This document shows, in pieces, positions 1 through 11,506 of a DNA stretch of 64,000 bases. Both the position numbers and the translations under genes were made by a program. The stretch comes from Lathyrus oleraceus (lineage: Eukaryota; Streptophyta; Magnoliopsida; Fabales; Fabaceae). Numbering within the stretch: position 1 is the first letter of the stretch; every line of letters begins with the position of its first letter. A model generated the notes under the pieces. It was not told where the DNA came from. It saw only the letters and a list, made by a program, of their open reading frames with translations, and ran no database searches. Location of the stretch: the NCBI RefSeq assembly GCF_024323335.1, contig NC_066583.1:16786665-16850664 (forward strand), given 5' to 3'.

Positions 1-3000
1 AGGGGTACAACACTCTCCTAACCAGAGACCAGGGAAACAACAAACTAATAGGGAGACTAAGACTCGAGCCTAATAGTTGTCATGCAAACAATATCCCTAG
101 GTTGAGGTCTCTAACAAGAACCCTACTTCCTCAGAAGTCAATCATACAACTCCTACAGAAATGGAGATGAGAAGAGGAAAGCAAATAAACACACTAGCAC
201 AAGTGAACAAGCATCACACACTATATCCATACAAGAGCCCCAAACAATGGGTAGGCTTTAGTCAAGAGGGTTCATATCAACCTCGACAAACAAGCCAAAC
301 TGTAATGGTAATCTGTAGCTCTTAACCACTAACATTGAGAGTTAGGGTGAGGCTGATCAAAAATGGTAATGAGGATGAGACCTCATGCTCTTAACCCTGG
401 CCTGGGTGAGCTCATGATAAGGAAAGCGTGGGGATCCAGAAAGTGAGATCCTATTCCACTTGACAGACACTGGACAAAGATCTTGGGTACATGTTCAACA
501 GCATCAGCACGTAGTGCGAGCATAAAGAACGACTCACTGAATAACGGGGGATTGGCTACTAATCCCTTTTATCCGTCAATTGCCTCTTCATGGAGGTCTT
601 ATCAAGTAGCACATGCCTCATCTTGGAGGTCTTATCAAATATCATATGCCTCATCTTGGAGGTCTTTGGCACAATTATAAACAAACACAAACAGAGCCTC
701 TTAAGGAGGACTTCCAGCAAAATGCCTGCCAAAAGGGTGACAGGACTTCCAGACTACATGGAGTAAGAAGATAATTACCTAAGTGTGTATCAACCACAAT
801 CCAAAGCTCAAGCAAGAGCTAAAAGCAAGCAACTAAGGTACCTGTACAAAGGCTAACCAGTTAGTACTTCAAACATAAAATCAGAAAACAAACAGTGAAA
901 CCATCCAACTGTACACAACTCAATGAACAATGCTCAAGCACTCAAATGAGCTCAAGCCTATCAATTAGAACCCTACAAAACAAACAAAAGTTAGAACTCA
1001 AAGCATTTGTGTCTCACAAAGTGAGAACAAACTCAACCATCAATGCTAAGTGTCCAAACCTGAAACACAAGTCAAGGTTAGTTCATGTACAAAACACTAG
1101 TACAAAGACTAGGTCCAAAACCAAACCAAATGATCAAAACAGAACTCAATCTTCCATATAAAGCACATTCAAACAATCAACAAAATGTCCTCAAAAGGAC
1201 CAACATCAATTCACAAGGCAAGTACCTCAAATGGCTCATGTTATGCAATGATCAACAAATGAGCACAAAATGGACATCCAAATTAGAAAATCCAAATCAA
1301 AACAGAAATGCATCTAATGACCTTGAGAATTTTTATGCAAGTTCCATATATCATGAATAAACAAGGTGCAAAAGATCAGATCTAGAAGAGTTCAAATGAT
1401 AGGTGAACAAAAATGCACAAATTGAATGCCAAAAATGTGACACCAATTGTCACATACATCTTCATGTGTCAAAAACAATGATAGCATATGAGAAAAAATT
1501 CAAACCAGTGCTCAAAAATTCATATCATGAGTGAAGATCAAGCATACAAAAAAATCAGATCAATTGGATCAAAGATGAAGATTTCACAAGGCATTGAACA
1601 CAACATATCAATTTAGCACAAGGTTCAATAAAAAATTCCAAAATAAAAATCCAGAAACAAACAATTCATGAAATTAAAATTATAAAAAACTATACATCAA
1701 AACAAAATTATGAAAAAAAATTGGAGTTAATTTGGAGCATTTTACTATGTTTTATGATTTTTTCAAATGAGCAAAATAAATGGAATATGCATGTAAAATA
1801 AGGAGGGAAATAATGAAATTCAAATAAACTCAGAATTAATCTCGTCCATCAGATCACGTGCGCAAAGCAATCAAGCGGTCCCATTTAAATGATCAAAACG
1901 CACAGCATCACTAATTGAGTAAGCATGCACACTGAGCAAGTCAACACACACGCAAGCGAGTCAAAGGCATCATAACCAATCAAACGGACATGCAAGCAAT
2001 ACAATCAGCAGCCATATAAGCTAAATGAAACGCATCGTTTCATTAAATGATTTGGCACGCAACGTCATCAGTCAAACATACACTTAGCACAGTCAAACGA
2101 ATCATGGCCAATGGAATGTACATGCAAGCGCCACATGGAAGCACACGTAGGATAAAACCCTAGCGTGAACCAGACGCCGGAGCTGTAGCTCCGATCGTCT
2201 TCTCCGACCAACCAGGCGGTGGCTCCGCCGTGGATTTTTGCAGAAATGAATAAATCTTATATCAATTGAACCAACTTTCAACCAGGAGTCCAAATATCAT
2301 ATTCAAATCAACTAATTCATGCTAGGTTTTACGGATCGAACAAAAACATTATCATGAACAAAACTTCCAATTCATCATACAACCTCAATTCTGAGCCAAA
2401 TCAAGATCTAAACATATCAGCAGGCTCAGCTAAGTGAGATCTACATAATTATAACAAGAAATCAGCAAAAGGAGAGGATCGATTTTCAACTTACTTGAAA
2501 TGAAGTTCACTATAATCGCACTCTCAGGCTCTCTACAACTCCAGATCCACTCCAATATCTTTAACTTGAAGCTTTGTGCAAGAATCACCAACTGAAACCA
2601 CCTAGATCTAGCTCAATTTCAAAATTCCATTTCCATGAAGATGCACTTAATCTGCTCGAAATCCAGCTCAATTGTCCAAAACAGAGGTTGATTCTTGATC
2701 AATGAAGGATGATGATCAAGAATCTTGAAGAATTTTGGTGTTTGTGTGGAGAAATCAAGGATTCGAAGAGAGAAAAAAATGGAGGGAAAATAAAAATTTG
2801 AGATCTGAAATTCTGTTATGGAGGTTATGGATTAGGGTTTGGCTTTTATATGGTCCACTAATCTCACTGAAATCCAAATTAGGCATTGGTTAAACATGAT
2901 TAGGGATTATTGGAGCAATTTGCAAAAATGCAAAAGTGAGCTAGCATGGCCATGCTACACGTGAACAGTACTCATGCAAGGCTTGAATTCACTTAAAATC

Positions 3001-4104
3001 AACCAATAATCAAGATTTGAATGGTATTTTGCTTGTATCATAAGCTAATTTTGAATTGTAGAAATTCCCTCCAAAATGATCACTTGAGGAATGATGAGCA
3101 TACATGCCTCTCTCATGCATGGCAATGGTTCATTTGAAATGTCTTGAACATGAGGAGCATTTTGCAAAAAGAATGGACCAAATTGGAGCTTTGTATCAAA
3201 AGTTATGCCACTTTGAACTTCCATGCACACCTTGTGATCAAATGACCATAACTCTTTAACCATTCATCATATGGACATGAATTAGAACTTTTTGAAAATG
3301 GTAGACAAAGATCTACAACTTTCATGTTCACCAAAAATCCATTTGAAACTTCTTTGATGTTGATAAGTCAAGTTGAATGTGGACCAGAAACTTGCCATTT
3401 TTGGAAACTTAAAATTACAGGTCATTTTCCATTTTTGGAAACTTTTGCCATGACTTCAAAATCTTCAAGATAGATGTTTAGAATGACAAATGGACCTCTT
3501 TTGAACATGACTGAGGTGTCTCAACTCATTTCCCCACCTCATAGCCCTCAGTTGACTGCACAGTTGACTTTCTGGTCCTCAGATGACCTTGAAATGTCTT
3601 GATCCACTAGAGCCTCCACCACTTGGGGAAATTGCTCAAAAATGAAACCCTAGCACATGTAAGCCCCTTATGATAACCATGTGATCCTCATCCCCAGCAA
3701 ATACCTTATCTCTTTGAGAAACTCTGATTGGAAGAATGGCATTGATTAGGGTTGACCAGAGGTCACAACCCTAATCCAGAGTAATCTGAAGATGCATTAT
3801 GAAACCCTTGATGATGATAGAACCATGATGATGGTAATATATCCTTGCAAAAAAAGATGATGCTCAAGACCTTTGAAGAATCAAGAAACCCTAACTGAAT
3901 CCCATGCCTCAGATGGTGGATCATCAATTCATAGAGACCCTCAGGCTTGAATCATGTAACTTCTCCATCTTTTGAAAAGACCTTGGAGGATGACCTTCTT
4001 ATTTCCAAATGATATGCAAAATGCAATGCCTAATGCCCTAAAATATTAAATGCAATGTGTCAAACTAATCTCAAGAAGAGGAGGGCAAATTTTGAGGTGT
4101 TACA
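1..4104 (-). mobile_element. Ogre-like LTR (5' LTR of a minus-strand element, cut by the window edge)
   Basis: The stretch is collinear with the LTRs of the complete Ogre element further right (about 40970-45192 and 59160-63380): it shares the CTCCTAACCAGAG block near position 16, the terminal GAGGTGTTACA, and many blocks between. It is clearly a diverged family member. About 0.7 kb of its U5 end is missing to the left. The sequence after 4104 lacks the polypyrimidine block that follows the Ogre 3' LTR, so this is the outer end of an element whose body lies left of the window. A TATA-like motif on the minus strand lies near 2850-2860. No coding sequence is seen; small ORFs are chance. It appears inserted in the chromovirus, whose sequence resumes at 4105. 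Confidence 0.85.
582..667. repeat. 33-bp tandem repeat, about 2.6 copies, inside the left Ogre-like LTR
   Basis: Three successive copies of a unit beginning GCCTC(A/T)TC and containing TGGAGGTCTTATCAA are seen. The matching place in the other two Ogre LTRs (about 41500 and 59690) has a single related segment, so the expansion is specific to this LTR variant. Confidence 0.75.
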
Positions 4105-4111
4105 GTAGGTA

Positions 4112-4116
4112 AACTA
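4112..4116. other. Target-site duplication AACTA, left copy (LARD insertion)
   Basis: AACTA directly precedes the TGAAATTC start of the left LTR and recurs at 11502-11506 directly after the right LTR. A 5-bp duplication is standard for LTR retrotransposons. Confidence 0.9.
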
Positions 4117-5957
4117 TGAAATTCTGGCGTAGTCAGATTTCAGATGTTCTACTCCAAGTTATGACATCTGATCCAACATTGCTACAAATACAGCAAGATA
4201 GTTATACAATTCAAACCCAGTACTGATATGCACACATTCACAGATGTCACGACATCTGCTACTATATCACCATAGTATGGAAGAACACCCAGTTCTGTCC
4301 ATCTGGTACAAAGACACAGCAGAGATCAACCATAGCAGTTACTTCTGTTGAGCCTGCACAGTTATCAGCATGATGTCTCAACATTGATTTGAACATCACC
4401 TGTTACAGCATTACAGGTTTACCTTATTTTATAACCGACAAAATTATAACATGCAGAAGGTAAAAACACAAGTAATTGTTAATCCAGTTCGGTGCAACAT
4501 CACCTACGTCTGGGGGCATACCAAGCCAGGAAGAAGATCCACTATCAGCAGTATTAATTCAGAGTTAAACTCCCCCGTTTACAACTCTTCACTTAATCCC
4601 TACCCAATGCAATCTATACCTAGGAACTCCTAGATAGAAACCTCCAGTTTCCATTCCTATCACTACAATTACAATGTAATGCTAAACAACTTGAACTTGC
4701 TTCACAACTTCGTTCAAGAACATAATCACTCTTGCCTACAGGCTTTGAGTTACAAAAACTCTCAGCTTTGAACACTGAGAAACACATGGTAACCTTCCCA
4801 CATTGGGAGGTTTACCTCACACACACCCCTAAAAATTCATTCTAAGAGGCTTACAAAGACTAGGTTACATAAGCTATTTATAACCTAATCACCCAACTGG
4901 ATTTGGGCCTTCAGAAATCGCAGCAAACTTCTCCTTTGTTGTTACAACATCAGCAGCAACTTTCTGCTACAAACAAGGTCTTCAATCTTTTAGTTCCTGA
5001 AATATCTCCATATTTAGTTCCTAAAATATCTCCATATTTAGTTCCTACAATATCTCCATATTTAGTCCTAAAATATCTCCATATTTAGTTCCTAAAATAT
5101 CTCCATATTTAGTTCCTAAAATATCTCAAGACCTCCACAAATAATGCTACATAGGATTCTAACTAATTTCCACATATTAGTGTGCTAACAAATAGGCTAT
5201 TTGTTAGGTTCCTTAATTGTAGCTTGGTTGTTGGTTTCCTGGATTTTAACCTGAGAAAAAAGCTGAAACAGAAAAACTAAACAACCTACAATATAGCATA
5301 TGCTGTCAGGAATGAATGTCACAACATTCAGTTTGACTTCCAAATCATTAACCATATGATAAGTCTGTTTTTCCTGAAAACAGACTGTACAATTTGCTGT
5401 ACTGTACAGAACCAATCTGTCCATACTTCAGTATTAGCGTACATTAATAAATGTCAAAACATCCAATTTGACATTCACACATACAACCTTACATCAGGTT
5501 TGTTATCCTCTTGATAAGCAGACTGAGTTGCATACTGAAATGTAGCAGAAAACCAATCTGCTTATTGTTCAGTATATGTTGTCAATGATGAATGTCATAA
5601 CATCCAGTTTGACATTCAGACAGTAGGCCTTATGCCAGGTCTGGTATTTCCTTGATAACCAGACTGGAAATGAATACTGAGCTCTAACAGAACACCAACT
5701 GTTCTATTCCTCAGTATCTGCTGACAGGGATGAATGTCACCACATCCAGTTTGACATTCAATAAATCCTGTATTAGCTAATCCTGCAGTAAGCTACTCAA
5801 GTATGTCATGACATTAGTCAAGACATCAGAGTACAGTTAGATATTCTAACCTCCAATGCAGTTACACAACCATCTCCACAGCATGTCATGACATCAGTCA
5901 AGACATTAGAATCCAGCTAGTGTTTTACCATACAATGCAGCCAATCAAACATCTACA
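4117..5957 (-). repeat. LARD 3' LTR (left copy)
   Basis: The LTR is 1,841 bp, begins TGAAATTCTGG and ends ATCTACA. It contains a block of six 24-bp repeats, the 10-bp-arm hairpin at 5362-5386, several TGAATGTCA/TGACATTCA inverted pairs and two ATGTCATGACAT palindromes (5803-5814, 5883-5894). No coding sequence is seen. Confidence 0.92.
4989..5127. repeat. 24-bp minisatellite, six copies, in the LARD left LTR
   Basis: Six near-identical copies of TTAGTTCCTAAAATATCTCC plus CATA follow each other. One copy has lost a T (TTTAGTCC). The same array with the same copy number is in the other LTR at 10533-10675. The coding SIRE LTRs lack it. Confidence 0.9.
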
Positions 5958-5971
5958 AACTCCCCCTTTGG
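5958..5971 (-). other. Polypurine tract of the LARD
   Basis: On the minus strand this reads CCAAAGGGGGAGTT and abuts the 3' LTR start. The identical tract occurs at the same place in the SIRE element (17617-17630). It is where plus-strand DNA synthesis would be primed. Confidence 0.9.
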
Positions 5972-8900
5972 CAAAATTTTGGCTAAAACACTTTGGCTTC
6001 ACAATAGAGTCCATAGCAGCGGAAAACACACATCTAGCAGGAAATTAACCTAGCTAATACACTCAGAGTAGCAGCACACTCACACAGATGGAAGTTAAAT
6101 AAAAACTTCACATAATAGCAGACATACAGAAGTTAAATAAAAACTTCTAATTACAGCACACATACACATACTCACACTCATAGAAGTGGAACATCAACTG
6201 CAGCACTACCTCTGGATTAGAGGATCTTCAATATCTGTTTAGCAAAACACTCTGTTGTCCTGGGGCATCACAGGTGTTACTCCCCCTTTTTGTCAAAAAT
6301 GTTGCCAAAGCAACACTTTAAATTACAGACCGACATAAACAGAATTACACACAAATGACAGATACACAATCTTCATTTTACTTCACAGTTTCAATCAAGA
6401 ATACCCCTCTTGATCTTGCTTTACAGCTTTGATCAAGTCACTACCCACTTGATCTTGCTTCACAACTTTGATCAAGTAGTCACACACTGTCTTCACAGCA
6501 GGTGTATCAGGTGTCATACCTTGTTATCTGAGAACACATAGACCACAAGCTTGATGATTACTTGCAGCACAAAGACAGAACTCCCCCTGTCATGAACAAC
6601 CAACTCTCCTCTTGAAACTTGGAGATCACACATGAACATATCCAACACCCCAAAGTGGGACCTTCACATACTTCCTGATTCAAAGAGAACCCAGACCACT
6701 TGATGAATGGAAAACATAAGACTCATCTTCATGTCTTCAAGAGCACACCCTCTGTTCAACCCCTCTGGCTGAACACATCCACACTCTGTGTCAATCTCTC
6801 TTCTAACCAGAACAGAAAACCACTTCACATAATGTTCTAACATTCGTTAGAACATCCTTCACAACATAACAAGGAACACCATCTGATAATCTTCAGATAT
6901 CACTGAGTCACCAACTTGATCCAAAAGAACCCAGACATAAATTGGGACATATACATTCTCATCCCATTACGAGAGATAATCTTCCATAGATAGCTCAGAG
7001 CTCCTACCACAAGCTCCAAGAGATGAATAGAAAACACCTCCTTTTGTCTTCAACTTACTACTTTTCTGCTCAAAAGTAATTTGTCTCAGACTTTCCTCAA
7101 GAATAATCAGCTGCCATATGTGGATTATCTTGATTCTTCGAACTCACTTCTGAGATAGACCAAATGCCACTGGTTGATTACCTCCTTCATGAATTCTCAT
7201 ATGAAAAAGTCAAATGCCATTCTTTGACCTCTCCACGTTTATCAGACCTCTCCCAGAGATATTCTGACCTTCCAAGTGAGACTTGAACTTCAAGCTACAT
7301 GTTGAACAAAACTTAGATTTTCTAAGACATGAACATGTAACATCCTTTCTATCCAGCAACTCCAAAGAACTGCAACGAGAACGACCTTTTTGATGTATCC
7401 AATCTACAACCCTGTAGACCCTTCTATCTCAAGTTGATGTGCCACTTCACCAACTAAGAATCTGATGTTGAACCACATGTCACAACATTGTGTTTTGACA
7501 TCTAGCTGTTGAATTCAGCTCCTTCTTCTGCCACTTGAAAGAACTTCCTCCCTTCACAGAAAAAGAGTTCAATGTTCTCATAGACTTGATTGTGGAACCA
7601 AGTTTGAGTAAACAACCTCCATCCTGCAGGTTTGCAGTTAAGTCATCCAAGCTCACACCTTGATGAATCCCTGCTTCTTCTCCAAAGACATCAGATACTC
7701 TGATGCATGAGTCTTCAGAAGGACCAATTAGAAACTAACCCTTCAGCTATACCAAGGATTCCACTTCCTAAAGCAAGGCTGTTTCCATGATGTCAAGACT
7801 GCTGCCACTTGTTCTTGACTCCACAGTGTGCATAAGCTAATGCACTTCCTTACCTAGATCAGAAATAAACTGATCCAAGTAACCACCATCAAGACTATGA
7901 TGTCTTCTTCTTCTTGTACATACCAAGGCTGAACATGTTTCTTGCCAGGAAACCTTTTCAGAGATCATATGCTTTTGCTGCCACCAAAGAGATAGATCAT
8001 AAGCCAATGTACTATCCTTCCTGTGATTCTGCATAGGGTCTTGAAGAAGTGATGTTCCAACATCTTTAATGACATCAGTTATCTTGAGCTCCAAGGATAA
8101 TCAATTAAACACTTGTACTTGGCACAAGTAGACATTGATCTTAAATCCTTTCCAATTATCCTTTCAGATACTTCCACCAATAAGAATACTTTGAAAGTAC
8201 TTTTCTTGTGTCAACATCTTCTGCTTGCAAGCACCTCGACAATTTTGAAAGTCTTCCCAGATTAAATTCACCCTTAGGAATGAGAGAGATGAATTATTCC
8301 TTGCAAATGTGTCACACAACCACCAGAACCCATGTGACACAGGTCAACAGCCACCAGATCCTAGGCTGACCAAATGTGAGGAGGTTAACCAAAACTCCCC
8401 CTCAAATTAACAATCATGGAAACTTCACACCAATATCCATGCATTGTACAGACATGTCTCAACATGACATACACCATCCCTACCAGTGGCACCTAACTCT
8501 ATGAGTTATACCTATACATACTCCAATCACACCATTCAGACTTCAGCTGACCATAAGTACTAGTGAAAAACAACACCAGTCAATAGTAGATATGCATTGC
8601 CAGAGCATACTACCTCAACCAACCTCTGAATCTTCATATTCTCACTCCTTGAAGGAACTGCCACTCTGAGCGAGGTGTTTGAATAACAAGATTCATGGTC
8701 CCAATCCTCTTAAATGGAATAGCAGTCAGGTTACCCCATTATTGACTTCTATCATCCAGGGGACTTGTCTTCCACCACTACATAGTACTTCAGGGAACAA
8801 CTATCCCACCCTGATCAATCTATAGGAGTAAGACACCCAGCAGGAAATTGCACAATGTCACACCTCAACCAGCTCCACTTCTAGAGATCAGACTTCTATG

Positions 8901-9644
8901 AGTGACCTTCTTGAGCACACACCCAGTTGACCCTACCCTTGTCAACTGAGCACACAGATGTCTCCTCTTCCAGGTCAGGAGTAGGTTCCAAGCAAGGTCT
9001 CCCTTTGTTTGACACCTAAAAACATCTGCTCTTCAACCAGTAGCTGCATACTTGTTGAACAACATGTTCTAACATCACATAGAACATTAGTTCCACCTCC
9101 TTGGAACAAACTTTCCTTGAAATTCTTCAAGGTCTTCACATACATTACCCAAAAGAGTAAAAGAATCAGTGATCAGTTGATTCTTACCATCCTGCAATGA
9201 AAGCGTCATGATGAGTGGACTTGAGGAGACCCGAGTATCTTTGACAACTTCAATAGATTATGATGAAATCTTGAATATAGCATTCTTTCATCCACATGAG
9301 GGGAAACTACATCAGAGTTTGAGTTTTGCCAGGTATTATGCAGCGGAAATCATAATACAACTCAACCTATGAACACACACTTCACCAGATCAGCCTCCAA
9401 GACCATACCAAGTTTGAATGTGATTCAATACTGGCACAGCTGTCCCACACAAAGGCCAATTGCCAACCTCCAGAGACAGGTACACACCATTCCCGTCATG
9501 AACAGTCCATCCACCTACTTCAAGGGACCATTCAGGGAAAATACGGAGCCTTTCACAGGTTCCAGCATCAGTACTAACATAACTCATTGTAAGATACCAG
9601 AAAGTATCACCCATGGATCTCATCCAGAAACAGACAGGATGCCT
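5972..9644 (-). mobile_element. Non-coding interior of the LARD
   Basis: There is no ORF longer than about 85 codons with recognisable content on the minus strand. The first ~570 bp match the region between PPT and pol in the SIRE element, including the repeated phrase around GATCTTGCTTCACA near 6410-6470 and 18000-18020. Further AGGGGGAG (minus strand) PPT-like blocks occur near 6281, 6581 and 8394. The remaining ~3 kb (about 6540-9640) has no match elsewhere in this window and its origin is unknown. Confidence 0.75.
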
Positions 9645-9656
9645 GCTCTGATACCA
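9645..9656 (-). other. Primer-binding site of the LARD (initiator tRNA-Met)
   Basis: The minus strand reads TGGTATCAGAGC, the usual match to the 3' end of initiator tRNA-Met, separated from the 5' LTR by two bases (9657-9658). Confidence 0.92.
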
Positions 9657-9658
9657 TT

Positions 9659-11501
9659 TGAAATTCTGGCGTAGTCAGATTTCAGATGTTCTACTCCAAG
9701 TTATGGCATCTGATCCAACATTGCTACAAATACAGCAAGATAGTTATACAATTCAAACCCAGTACTGATATGCACACATTCACAGATGTCACGACATCTG
9801 CTACTATATCACCATAGTATGGAAGAACACCCAGTTCTGTCCATCTGGTACAAAGACACAGCAGAGATCAACCATAGCACTTACTTCTGTTGAGCCTGCA
9901 CAGTTATCAGCATGATGTCTCAACATTGATTTGAACATCACCTGTTACAACATTACAGGTTTACCTTATTTTATAACCGACGAAATTATAACATGCAGAA
10001 GGTAAAAACACAAGTAATTGTTAACCCAGTTCGGTGCAACATCACCTACGTATGGGGGCATACCAAGCCAGGAAGAAGATCCACTATCAGCAGTATTAAT
10101 TCAGAGTTAAACTCCCCCATTTACAACTCTTCACTTAATCCCTACCCAATGCAATATATACCTAGGAACTCCTAGATAGAAACCTCCAGTTTCCATTCCT
10201 ATCACTACAATTACAATGTAATGCTAAACAACTTGAACTTGCTTCACAGCTTCGTTCAAGAACATAATCACTCTTGCCTACAGGCTTTGAGTTACAAAAA
10301 CTCTCAGCTTTGAACACTGAGAAACACATGGTAACCTTCCCACAGATTGGGAGGTTTACCTCACACACACCCCTAAAAATTCATTCTAAGAGGCTTACAA
10401 AGACTAGGTTACAATAAGTTATTTATAACCTAATCACCCAACTGGATTTTGGCCTTCAGAAATCGCAGCAAACTTCTCCTTTGCTGTTACAACATCAGCA
10501 ACAACTTTCTGCTACAAACAAGGTCTTCAATCTTTTAGTTCCTGAAATATCTCCAATTTTAGTTCCTAAAATATCTCCATATTTAGTTCCTACAATATCT
10601 CCATATTTAGTTCCTAAAATATCTCCATATTTAGTTCCTAAAATATCTCCATATTTAGTTCCTAAAATATCTCAACCTCCACAAATAATGCTACATAGGA
10701 TTCTAACTAATTTCCACATATTAGTGTGCTAACAAATAGGCTATTTGTTAGGTTCCTTAATTGTAGCTTGGTTGTTGGTTTCCTGGATTTTAGCCTGAGA
10801 AAAAAGCTGAAACAGAAAAACTAAACAACCTACAATATAACATATGCTGTCAGGAATGAATGTCACAACATTCAGTTTGACTTCCAAATCATTAACCATA
10901 TGATAAGTCTGTTTTTCCTGAAAACAGACTGTACAATTTGTTGTACTGTACAGAACCAATCTGTCCATACTTCAGTATCAGCGTACATTAATAAATGTCA
11001 AAACATCCAATTTGACATTCACACATAGAGCCTTACATCAGGTCTGTTATCCTCTTGATAAGCAGACTGAGTTGCATACTGAAATGTAGCAGAAAACCAA
11101 TCTGCTTATTGTTCAGTATATGCTGTCAATGATGAATGTCATAACATCCAGTTTGACATTCAGATAGTAGGCCTTATGCCAGGTCTGGTATTTCCTTGAT
11201 AACCAGACTGGAAATGAATACTGAGCTCTAACAGAACACCAATTGTTCTATTCCTCAGTATCTGCTGACAGGGATGAATGTCACCACATCCAATTTGACA
11301 TTCAATAAATCCTGTATTAGCTAATCCTGCAGTAAGCTACTCAAGTATGTCATGACATTAGTCAAGACATCAGAGTACAGTTAGATATTCTAACCTCCAA
11401 TGCAGTTACACAACCATCTCCACAGCATGTCATGACATCAGTCAAGACATTAGAATCCAGCTAGTGTTTTACCATACAATGCAGCCAATCAAACATCTAC
11501 A
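9659..11501 (-). repeat. LARD 5' LTR (right copy)
   Basis: The LTR is 1,843 bp, begins TGAAATTCTGG and ends ATCTACA. It is nearly identical to the left copy, with about 26 substitutions and a few 1-2 bp indels seen by eye. The 24-bp array is at 10533-10675, the hairpin at 10916-10940 and the palindromes at 11347-11358 and 11427-11438. The ATACCATTTG before it is PBS and spacer. Confidence 0.92.
10533..10675. repeat. 24-bp minisatellite, six copies, in the LARD right LTR
   Basis: This is the partner of the array at 4989-5127, with the same unit and the same six copies. It differs by point changes such as CCAATTTTAG against CCATATTTAG in the second unit. Confidence 0.9.
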
Positions 11502-11506
11502 AACTA
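11502..11506. other. Target-site duplication AACTA, right copy (LARD insertion)
   Basis: This matches 4112-4116 exactly. Chromovirus integrase sequence resumes after it. Confidence 0.9.

Larger units (their letters stand above)
4117..11501 (-). mobile_element. Non-autonomous LTR retrotransposon (LARD) related to the SIRE-type copia in this window
   Basis: The element is 7,385 bp, with LTRs at 4117-5957 and 9659-11501, a polypurine tract at 5958-5971, an initiator tRNA-Met primer-binding site at 9645-9656, and AACTA duplications outside. Orientation is minus because the PPT lies beside the left LTR and the PBS beside the right LTR. The 3.7-kb interior has no gag or pol reading frame and no recognisable protein motif in any frame. 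Parts of the LTRs and the interior next to the PPT match the coding SIRE element at 16137-24514, so it probably uses proteins of that family in trans. The LTRs differ at roughly 26 of 1,841 aligned positions by eye, so the insertion is recent. Confidence 0.88.

Noticed and set aside
4989..5127. CRISPR-like regularly spaced repeats
   Set aside because: The 24-bp units abut without unique spacers, in an LTR of a eukaryotic element.
9645..9656. tRNA gene fragments (GCTCTGATACCA here and at 15334; TCCCCAGCACAGTCGCCA at 58474)
   Set aside because: Only 12-18 nt, placed exactly beside LTRs: primer-binding sites, not tRNA genes.
9369..9674. 101-codon plus and 77-codon minus ORFs near the LARD PBS
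   Set aside because: They overlap on opposite strands, have no recognisable motif and cross into the PBS and LTR; treated as leader sequence.
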